From Sinorhizobium terangae (GTDB lineage Bacteria; Pseudomonadota; Alphaproteobacteria; Rhizobiales; Rhizobiaceae): a stretch of DNA of 64,000 nt. Positions 18,072-26,500 of the stretch are shown here, in pieces. Position 1 is the stretch's first letter. Every line of letters starts with the position of its first letter. The stretch is taken from contig NZ_WITC01000066.1 of the NCBI RefSeq assembly GCF_009601505.1, positions 31,011 to 95,010 on the forward strand, written 5' to 3'. The position numbers and the translations under genes are program-made. The notes under the pieces are model-generated. The model made no database searches and was not told the origin of the DNA. It saw nothing but the letters and a program-made list of their open reading frames with translations.

Positions 18072-18875
18072 TCATTTGCCCGTTATCCTCTCGGGCCCAA
18101 ACGCCGGGGCGGGATGGAAGAATTCCTTGAGCGATAGCTGGATGAAGGTCGCGTTGGTCGTCAGGTAGCGCCACGCCAGCCGGCGCGGCTCCTGGAGCAA
18201 GCGATATGCCCACTCCATTCCGACGCGCTGCCAGGCCAGCGGCGCGCGCTTGGTGATACCTGCCAGTACGTCGAACGATCCGCCGACGCCATGCAGCACG
18301 GGAACGTTGAGCGACGGACCATATTTGCCGAGAAAGATCTCTTTCTTGGGGGACGTCATTCCAAGGAACAACATGTCCGCGCCGGAATCCCTGATCCCCG
18401 CCGCGATCTGACCGGCCTCGCCCGGCTGAAAATAGCCGTCGTAACTGCATGCGATCCGCAGCCCGGGAAAGCGCTCGCGGAGCCGCTCCTGCAGCTTCTG
18501 CAACACCTCGGGCCGGGCGCCGAGAAGCGCTATGGAGCGATTTTCCCTGTGCGCCAGCGAGAGGAGCCGCTCAAAAATGTCGATGCCGGCGATGCGCTCC
18601 GGCAGCGGCCGCCCGAGCAGCTTGCTGGCCCATACGATCGACTGGCCATCGGCCAACAGGAGATCGCACTCCATGAGCGAATTGCGCAACAGCGTATCGC
18701 TGCGCAGTTTGACGATCTTGGCGGCGTTCAACACCCCGAGCAGGATCGGACTACGCGTGATCAGCGCTCTGCGGCAGGCCTCGATCACATCATCCATTCG
18801 AACGGCATCCAGATACATGCCGAACAACAGTCGGCGGTTGACGTTCACGTCGGATCTTTGCAACAGGTCAGGCAT
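18072..18875 (-). CDS. wecG: WecG/TagA/CpsF-family glycosyltransferase
   Basis: Protein of 267 residues of glycosyltransferase family 26, which transfers ManNAcA (WecG) or ManNAc (TagA) to a lipid-linked sugar. Signatures are 'LGVLNAAKIVKLRSD', 'CDLLLADGQSIVWAS', 'RIAGIDIFERLL', 'IALLGARPEVLQKLQERL', 'GADMLFLGMTSPKKEIFL' and 'GVGGSFDVLAGITKRAPL', ending in 'RRLAWRYL', the C-terminal membrane-association region. Its start overlaps the end of the preceding gene by eight bases, so the two are probably translationally coupled. Next to wecB and wecC the natural reading is a ManNAcA transferase. Confidence 0.9.
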   Translation of the reverse strand: MPDLLQRSDVNVNRRLLFGMYLDAVRMDDVIEACRRALITRSPILLGVLNAAKIVKLRSDTLLRNSLMECDLLLADGQSIVWASKLLGRPLPERIAGIDIFERLLSLAHRENRSIALLGARPEVLQKLQERLRERFPGLRIACSYDGYFQPGEAGQIAAGIRDSGADMLFLGMTSPKKEIFLGKYGPSLNVPVLHGVGGSFDVLAGITKRAPLAWQRVGMEWAYRLLQEPRRLAWRYLTTNATFIQLSLKEFFHPAPAFGPERITGK

Positions 18876-20136
18876 CGCTATCCTCCACGCCCGGAGCCCG
18901 GTTCACTGCCTCCTCTCCGGAAAGCCATGCATAGAGAAGCCATCCCAGTTCATAGGGGCGGCATTCGTAATCCACCCGGCTCGGCGGGAAGACCGCGTCA
19001 AGCCAGGGAAGATGCATGCCGGGCTTCAGCGCCGTGGTGAAGGCCGACATCGCCCGTACCGCCTTGTTGGGTTCGCGGCGCGCGACCTTCCGCCAGATGA
19101 CGTTCTTGTCGTGAGCTATAAGGGGTGCCAGCACCTCCGGATGACGATCGAGCCAGTCCAATCCGCTGACGATTGCCCGCCAATGGCCGCTCCCCCCAGC
19201 CTGCCAAAGGTCGAGCAGTGCCATCGGCGCCATGGCGTGCTGATGCACGCTGTAGACTGGATAGCCCTCGACGACACTTCCGTCGCGGCTGTCGTAGTGC
19301 CACCACCATTGTCCGGCTGGTCCCTGCAGTGAGCAGATTCGCGCGGCGCAGGCCTCGGCCGCCGCCATGGCGGCGGGATGGCCGTGCGCGGCGTGAAGCC
19401 GCGAAAGAGCCTGGATCGGATAGACCTGATCGGCGAAGCAGCCAATATGCGCGCGCAGGCGGCCATTAACCGAGGCGGGCAGCACATGCGGAAAGAGCCC
19501 TGACGCGGCCTGGCCGCCAATCAACCGGCTTGCGGCAAATGCGGCCAATTCCCGTGTGTCCCCGAAATACCTTCCGGCGAGCGCGGCAATGAGCGCCCAT
19601 GCGCAGTTCACGGTGGCGACAGATGACTGTGAGGCAAGCAGAGCGGCAAGCTTGCGGAAAAGCCGGGAAGCATGAAAATGCCCCGCCTCCGCCGCGGCCC
19701 ACGCGGCAAGCGCGATCGCCCCGGGATCGTCGGTCGTTTCGGCGCGGGCTTCGGCCGTTCGCGCCAGATCGGCAGCGGTGTTGCCATCGAGAACCTGCCG
19801 CTGCGCCGCAACGTCCAACTTGGACAATCCAAGCGCGACCATTGCCGTATAACGAAGACTCTCGCCCTCGGGCTGCTCCGACCATCCCGTGTTGGTTTTG
19901 ACGGCGCGCGCCGTGTGCGCGAACAACCCCTTCTTGCGCATGCGTGGCAGGCCGCGCGCTGCCAGAGCGATCAGCTCGTCGACCCGGATGCAGGCGTCGG
20001 CGGACACCTCTTCAAGCGCCCGCAGCCTTGCGAGCGAGCCAGCCGCGATCCGACTCGCGAATCGTCGTGTCAGCTTGCTGCCTCCCGGCACGCTCTCCGC
20101 TCTCGGAGGCAAGGAATGCTGAAACTCGATCGACAT
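18868..20136 (-). CDS. Uncharacterised alpha/alpha-toroid-like protein of the polysaccharide locus
   Basis: No family was recognised with certainty. From the ATG at 20136 ('MSIEFQHSLPPRAE'; an in-frame start at 20265 is less likely) the protein has 422 residues. It is rich in Ala/Leu helices with repeated aromatic and acidic patches: 'ALAAWAAAEAGHFHASRLFR', 'NCAWALIAALAGRYFGDTRE', 'GQWWWHYDSRDGSVVEGYPV', 'YSVHQHAMAPMALLDL' and 'YECRPYELGWLLYAWLSG'. This pattern suggests an alpha/alpha-barrel as in glucuronyl epimerases, lyases and some hydrolases. No signal peptide is seen. Coupling to wecG suggests it acts on or with the ManNAcA-containing unit, for instance as an epimerase or modifying enzyme; this is inference. 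Confidence 0.7.
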   Translation of the reverse strand: MSIEFQHSLPPRAESVPGGSKLTRRFASRIAAGSLARLRALEEVSADACIRVDELIALAARGLPRMRKKGLFAHTARAVKTNTGWSEQPEGESLRYTAMVALGLSKLDVAAQRQVLDGNTAADLARTAEARAETTDDPGAIALAAWAAAEAGHFHASRLFRKLAALLASQSSVATVNCAWALIAALAGRYFGDTRELAAFAASRLIGGQAASGLFPHVLPASVNGRLRAHIGCFADQVYPIQALSRLHAAHGHPAAMAAAEACAARICSLQGPAGQWWWHYDSRDGSVVEGYPVYSVHQHAMAPMALLDLWQAGGSGHWRAIVSGLDWLDRHPEVLAPLIAHDKNVIWRKVARREPNKAVRAMSAFTTALKPGMHLPWLDAVFPPSRVDYECRPYELGWLLYAWLSGEEAVNRAPGVEDSDA

Positions 20137-20476
20137 GAGGAATATCCCGGGCGTCGCTATCCTGCGGAAACGGCAAGGACGGCCAAAAGGCGCGGCGAAT
20201 ACGGATCGATGGACCGTCGAAACCTCGAAATATCCTAGGAAATCAGGCAGGATAATCCAGTGCACTCAAAGACTTACGGAGCGCAGCCGCGCCTGACGAC
20301 AATGGTGCTGATGTACTCCGAGAGGATGACGTATGCCACGGTCCACCTGACTTTCTGGATGACGCAGCGTCTGTGCCAGGCCGACACCCTACCTCTCTCG
20401 GCAGTCTTTTGGCGTCGGCGATCTTCCTGCAATGATCACGGGAAGCTCCGCGCTCCGGGGCATATGAGGGCACGGT
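20137..20476. promoter_or_regulatory. Divergent intergenic region
   Basis: 340 bases between the leftward toroid-like gene and a rightward GT2 gene. No convincing gene was seen. It should contain both promoters, but no consensus boxes could be assigned. Confidence 0.4.
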
Positions 20477-21418
20477 ATGGACAAGCCGCAAGTGGATGAT
20501 CGAGGACATAACTCTGTCGTCCCGGGACAAGACGGGACGGGCAGCCTCGCAGCGGTGATCGTTACCTATAATAGCGCGTCCGTGTTGCCGGGCTTGCTCG
20601 ATTCCCTGGCCGCGGGATTTGAAGGGATCGCGAACTACGAGGTAATCGTCGTAGACAATGCCTCGCGCGACGGCTCGGCCGACCTCGCAAATGCCCATCC
20701 AATCGGCGCCAAGGTCATCAGAATGGGCCGGAATGCCGGCTATGCGGCAGGCATCAACGCCGCCACGGCCACAGTGGCGCCTTGGGCGGATCTTCTGATC
20801 CTCAATCCGGACGTTCGGCTTCACCCCGGCGCGGCACGCCATTTGGTCGATCGGCTGGCTGAGGCGTCGGTCGGCGTGGTGGTCCCGCAAATCCTCGGCG
20901 AGGACGGCAAAATTTGCCATTCCTTGCGGCGTGAGCCGTCTGCGGTAACGGTCTGGTCGGACGCGCTGCTCGGAACGAAACTTGCCGCCAGGATCGGGTT
21001 GGGTGAGATCGTTGCCGATCCCAAGCTTTATCAGCAAGGCGGTCGGATTGAATGGGCGACTGGTGCCATTCTGGCCATCTCGGCACGGACCCGGCGGATA
21101 GTCGGCGATTGGGACGAGTCATTCTTCCTTTACAGTGAGGAAGTCGATTATATGAAAAGGGTTCGCCGTTCGGCGCTTTTGATCCTTTATGACACGAATG
21201 CGCGCGCAGTTCACATCGGTGGTGCATACCATCGTAACCCGTACTTGTCCGCATTGATGACCGCTAATCGCGTCCGCTATTATCGACGGCATCACGGACC
21301 GGTAGCCACCATGCTGTTTCGCCTTGCCATCATCGTCGGCGAAAGCATGCGGATTTTGTTAGGTCCGGGGCACCGAGCGGCGCTACGCGCCGCCCTAGCT
21401 CCGAACGCGGTCACGTGA
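20477..21418 (+). CDS. Glycosyltransferase family 2 (rhamnosyltransferase WbbL-like)
   Basis: GT2 enzyme of 313 residues. After a polar ~22-residue lead the domain opens 'LAAVIVTYNSASVLPGLLDS', followed by 'YEVIVVDNASRDGSADLA', 'GRNAGYAAGINAAT', the 'LLILNPDVRLHPGAARHL' motif in which N-P-D-V replaces DxD as in WbbL-type rhamnosyltransferases, and 'GDWDESFFLYSEEVDYMKRV' with the acidic catalytic region. It ends eight bases inside the convergent GT4 gene. Donor sugar is probably a deoxyhexose such as dTDP-rhamnose by family analogy, but the specificity is not certain. Confidence 0.86.
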   Translation: MDKPQVDDRGHNSVVPGQDGTGSLAAVIVTYNSASVLPGLLDSLAAGFEGIANYEVIVVDNASRDGSADLANAHPIGAKVIRMGRNAGYAAGINAATATVAPWADLLILNPDVRLHPGAARHLVDRLAEASVGVVVPQILGEDGKICHSLRREPSAVTVWSDALLGTKLAARIGLGEIVADPKLYQQGGRIEWATGAILAISARTRRIVGDWDESFFLYSEEVDYMKRVRRSALLILYDTNARAVHIGGAYHRNPYLSALMTANRVRYYRRHHGPVATMLFRLAIIVGESMRILLGPGHRAALRAALAPNAVT

Positions 21419-22634
21419 CATCGTCTTGCGGAGTTGCGCCAATAATATCCTTGTAGATTGAATCCATTCGATCGAGTTTCGCCGACCACAGGGCGGTTTG
21501 CGTCACATGCTCGTGTGCAGCGAGTCCCATCTGACAGCGCAGTTCCGGATCGATCACAAGCCTGCGAATTGCTGCAGCGATGGCAGCCGCGAGCGCTTCG
21601 GGGGTGGTGATGGGAAGCTTTATCGCACAGCGCTCCGAAGTCGCGCTTCCTGGTCCACCGCGGTCGATCACGACGAGCGGCAGCGAATATCCCATCGCTT
21701 CCAATGCGACGTTTCCACCTGGTTCGCGATAACTTGGAAAGACAAATACGTCAGCCCGCCGGTAGAATTCGGGCAATTCTTCCTTCGCTCGCCATCCATG
21801 CAACGTGACGCGTTTGTTGAGGCCAAGCGACGCAATGAGCGTCTCGCATTCACTGCGCTCAGGGCCCTCCCCCACGATGTCGAGCTCGACTGCAAGGTCC
21901 CGTAAGAGAGCCATAGCGCGGATAATATCGCGCGCACCTTTCGTTCGGACGAGACGTCCTACATACAGCAGCTTCGTCGGCCCCGAACGCCCCGCCCTGT
22001 CGACCGGCGGCGGAACCTCATCGAGGCCGGTTTCACTCATTACCTCGAAGCGTCGCATGCGCATCCCCGCAAGTTGTTCCTTCACATACCCGGCGATCCC
22101 AAGCACGCAGTCTGCGTTCTGAAAAGTACCGCGCAATAAGGGATCCCAGCGCCAGCGATAGCCGTCCAACCGACGCATTCCCACGAACCATGGGGCGGAG
22201 GCATCTTCCGCTGCGAACCCCGGAGGAGACGACAGTCCCCCTCCAACCGGTCCGATAACGAGCGGTAACCCCAAGTTGGCGGCCGGCGAGGGATAGCGCA
22301 TTGCGACCGGAACCGGTTGATGCACCAGATCGAAACGCTCCCCCCTATCAACGGCTTCACGGATCCAACGCCGCGCTCGGAAGTAGAAGGGGACATAGCC
22401 GGGTTTCATCATGCTGTTCAGCCGTTCCGCCCGCCCTAGAAAAGGCGGCTCCCTCCACTCCACAATCTTGATACCAGTCAATTGCTGCGCCGCCGGCGTT
22501 GCGCCTCTCTTGTGGTACGTCAGCAGAGTAAGTTCATGGCGTTCGCCAAGCCGCCGTGCCCACTGAAAAGCCACCCACGCCTCGCCAACATCCTCGCCAT
22601 CACAGGTCGGCGCAACGAGCAGGATTTTTGCCAT
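21411..22634 (-). CDS. Glycosyltransferase family 4
   Basis: GT-B enzyme of 407 residues. The N-terminus 'MAKILLVAPTCDGEDVGEAW' is the acceptor-side Rossmann fold. The C-terminal half has the full GT4 signature: 'KLLYVGRLVRTKGARDII', 'LDIVGEGPERSECETLI', 'GWRAKEELPEFYRRADVFVF' and 'SYREPGGNVALEAMGYSLPL' with the E-x7-E motif. The ATG at 22634 gives eight bases between GAGG and the start; 22640 and 22643 are alternatives. It overlaps the convergent GT2 gene by eight bases at their ends. It likely adds one residue of the repeat unit. Confidence 0.87.
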   Translation of the reverse strand: MAKILLVAPTCDGEDVGEAWVAFQWARRLGERHELTLLTYHKRGATPAAQQLTGIKIVEWREPPFLGRAERLNSMMKPGYVPFYFRARRWIREAVDRGERFDLVHQPVPVAMRYPSPAANLGLPLVIGPVGGGLSSPPGFAAEDASAPWFVGMRRLDGYRWRWDPLLRGTFQNADCVLGIAGYVKEQLAGMRMRRFEVMSETGLDEVPPPVDRAGRSGPTKLLYVGRLVRTKGARDIIRAMALLRDLAVELDIVGEGPERSECETLIASLGLNKRVTLHGWRAKEELPEFYRRADVFVFPSYREPGGNVALEAMGYSLPLVVIDRGGPGSATSERCAIKLPITTPEALAAAIAAAIRRLVIDPELRCQMGLAAHEHVTQTALWSAKLDRMDSIYKDIIGATPQDDVT

Positions 22635-23571
22635 TTCCATCACCTCATCGCGTTAGGGTGCGTCCGTTGCTCCGCTCGCCCAACCGTGGGTGTCTCCACA
22701 GGAAACGTGGCGCGCTCGAAAAATCGACCGTCTGGCAGCAGAAGCTTGCCTTACATGCGATGCGGTCACCGTCGCACGCCTTTTCCAGCGCATTTATTCC
22801 AGCGAAATTGCGCAGTTCGACCGAGCACGTACTGCGCAGACATGAACCACTTATCCGCTCCATCAAATTACCGCCGGCGGGAGGAGCTTCGTGATTGCGA
22901 TCGAAAGTGCAGAAAAGACCATAACTTCAAAAGTGTATGATCGATCTGTCCATGGAATCAATGCGACTGACAGTCGGCATAAAGGACGTCAGGGTGAGGT
23001 GCAGATACGTCGATCGAACGAAGCAACATGTTTCTGCTCTCCAATGCAAATCCCGCCCGATTGATTAGGAAAACTAAGTTCGCGATCTCAAGAACATGCG
23101 TGGCGAGTGAACCGGACCGTTGGCAATCACACGAATCTCCCGCCTCGCTGCCCGCGCCTATGCATGCAGATTAGCTGCGGAAGCGGCTACGACGTTCAGA
23201 CCACCAGCGCCCCGTATCTTTGCTTGTCTTTCTTGGTGCGGCGCTTTTTCGGGCCTGCCAGTGCTCAGCCGCCTAAAACCGTATTGGATGAAACGCTCGC
23301 GCGATTACTGCCGATGATCTTTGGCAGCGATGCCGTTTCGGAACACCCTTCATCCACGCGCCCTGTACCGCGCCGCACCATCAACTGTCAGAAAGTTGCT
23401 GCGCCGAGCGCGGGTTAATCACATCGGTGGAGGGTAGCCCCGCAGCTACCAATTTTAGCAGAAGGTCATAGACCGATTGCTGTCGTTCACTGAAGGGCAA
23501 AAGCTGTCAGGATCGGCTTTTGCAAAGACTTGGGTCCGTTCGATCGCGAATGCCAATCGGGGCGGTGCGCT
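22635..23571. other. Long intergenic region upstream of the giant modular protein
   Basis: About 940 bases without a credible gene. Short frames exist on both strands (for example 23107-23418 plus, 22645-22866 minus) but their translations are Cys/Arg/Pro-rich and resemble no family. The boundary between the polysaccharide locus and the secretion locus lies here, so gene decay or a recombination join is possible. No transposase or terminal repeats were found. Confidence 0.4.
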
Positions 23572-26500
23572 ATGCTCAGGATGCATCTCAAGAACCATGA
23601 ATACTTGAGCGTTTTCAGTGGTGCGAGCAGGGTCTACACGACTCCCGCCGCCTATCATGCAAATCTTGGTCTTTCCCCTGCAGTCTCGGTGACTGTCGTG
23701 CCTGGTACCGGGGTCGGTGTCGAAGGTGACGGCGCGTCGCGCAGACGGAGAAGGCGCGACACGGGATCCACACAGGATGCAGGCGGGACCGACGCCCACC
23801 CTCGGGATGCAGAAGTCCATGCGCTGCAGGACACCGGGCCCGACAAACCTCATGGGGATCACGAGGGAGGGGAACCCCCGCAAGATGCCGGCGGTGCGAG
23901 CGAATTCCCGCAGGACACCGGCGGATTGGGCGATTTCCCAAGGGACGACCAGGACCCGAACGAGCCTCGCCATGACGGCGACCGGCTCCGCAGAGACCGA
24001 CGCGAAACCAGCCTCGACAAGGCCCCTGAGGACACCGGGGGGCTAGGCAAGCTGCTAGGCGACAGTATCGCGACCGGCCTTTCAGTGGAAAAGTCAGTTT
24101 CCGAGACTGACGGCGGAACGCAAGCATCCACGGCCCTCTACCCGACGTGGACGGTGGGAGCCGCATCCCATCCTGCGACAGGAACGTGGCTCGTCGGAGG
24201 CGGTTCCAGCCTCTCGCCAACTGCGTCGCTGAGTGCGACTACCCAGCAGGCCGCGGCGACGGCCGCTGTCACCGCGACGCCGAACAAGATCGTCCTGGAA
24301 AACATGAAGCAGGGAAATCCCATCAGCGAATGGGGCATCGACGGCGATGGCGACGGCAATATTCAAGGCTTTGCCACACAGATCAGCACCAATATCGGTC
24401 AGACGGTCGATTTCAAGATCGCAACCGACTCGACGGACTACCGGATCGAAATCTACCGGCTCGGCTATTACGGCGGCGACGGCGCCCGCAGGGTGGCGAC
24501 GATCGACGTGAATCTTGCACAGGCGCAGGTGCAGCCGCATCCAATAGTCGACATGGCGCGCGGCCTGATCGACTGCGGCAACTGGTCTGTCTCAGCAAGC
24601 TGGACAATCCCCGACGACATGGTCTCTGGCGTCTACATCGCCAAGCTCGTCCGCGAGGATGGAACCGCGGGCTCAAGCCACATCCCGTTTATCGTCCGCG
24701 ACGACGCCTCGACCAGCGACATCGTCTTCCAGACATCCGATACGACCTGGCAGGCCTACAATGCCTGGGGCGGCGCAAGCCTGTACTATGGCCAGGTGCC
24801 GGTCGATCCCAACGACATGATCGGCTACATGCCCCCCAACTGCAATTGCGGCCTGACCGCCATCGGCAGGGCCTCCGCCGTCAGCTACAATCGCCCCATT
24901 ATCACCAACACGAGCCCCGTCGGCGGCACGCACGACTTCATTTTCGGGGCCGAGCATTCGGCGATCCGCTGGCTCGAGCAGAACGGCTACGATGTTTCCT
25001 ATATCTCCGGCGTCGACACGACACGAAACGGCACCCTGCTGCTCAATCATGATGCTTTCCTTTCGGTCGGACATGACGAGTACTGGTCGGCTGAACAGCG
25101 AGCCAACGTCGAAGCCGCGCGAGACGCCGGCGTCAATCTCGCATTCTGGAGCGGCAACGAATGCTACTGGAAGGTCCGCTGGGAGACGAGCATCGACGGC
25201 AACGGCACGCCCTACCGGACGATGGTTTGTTACAAGGAGACCTGGGGCACAAGCACTGATCCGAGCAATGTCGGCACGGGCACTTGGCGCGACCCGCGTT
25301 TTGCCGACCCGGGACAGGAGCCCGAAAACTCGCTGACCGGCACCATGTTCACGGTGGACAGCTACCGCCAGGACACCATCACCATTCCGTACGACTATTC
25401 CAACCTGCGCTTCTGGCGCAACACGGATGTCGCGAACCTCCAGCCAGGGCAGACCTACTCGCTGGTGCAGAACCTGCTCGGATACGAATGGGACTCCGAT
25501 GTCGAAAACGGCTTCAGGCCGGCCGGATTGGTGAATCTGTCGCTCTCGACGGTTTCGGTGGACACCTATCTGCGCGACTACGGCACCTCAATCGGCTCAG
25601 CCGACGTGTCTCATAGCCTCACCATGTACCGGGCCGAAAGCGGGGCACTCGTCTTCGGAGCCGGCACGGTTTTCTGGTCCTGGGGTCTCGATTCCAACCA
25701 CGAGGGCGCTGCGACGCCGACTGATCCGAATGTCCAGCAGGCGATGGTCAACATGTTCGCCGACATGGGCATCCAGCCGCAGACGCTGGATGCGAGCCTG
25801 ATTCTGGCGACGCAATCGACGGATACGGCCAAGCCGGTCTCGACGATCACGTCCCCCAGTGTCGGCGCGACCTTCGTGGAGGGGCAGCGGGTCACAGTCA
25901 CCGGCACGGCGCAGGATTTCGGCGGCGGGATCATCGCCGGCATCGAGGTCTCCACGGACGGCGGACAGCACTGGTTCAAAGCGACCGGCAGGGAAAACTG
26001 GACCTACAACTGGGTCGTACAGGCAAGCGGCACCTACACGATCATGTCGCGCGCCGTCGACGACAGCCTCAATCTCGAGACGCCATCGGCCGGCAAACAG
26101 GTAACCGTATCGCTGCCCCAGACCTCCAGTCTGTGGACGCTGGCTGCAAAACCGGCCGTGGAGACCGCACTCGATCGCACCGGCGTGGAACTGGGGGTCC
26201 GCTTCCAGACGACGACCAATGGTCTCGTGGAAGGCATTCGCTTTTACAAGGGCTTCTATAACGTAGGCGAGCATGTCGTCAGCCTTTGGACCGCCAACGG
26301 AACGCTCCTTGCCACGGGCGTCTCGACGGGCGAGCCGATTTCCGGATGGCAGACGGTCACTTTCTCGAGCCCGGTCCAGATCACGGCTGGAACGACCTAC
26401 GTCGCGTCCTACCACAGCGGCGGCTATTACTCGGTGACCGATGGATACTTCAATTCCGCCTACTCCAACGGCGCCATCAAGGTTGCTCAGAACGGCGGCG

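Noticed and set aside
22482..22940. A 152-codon plus-strand frame at the start of the GT4 gene
   Set aside because: It overlaps the GT4 coding start in antisense and has a Cys/Arg/His-rich composition typical of non-coding frames.
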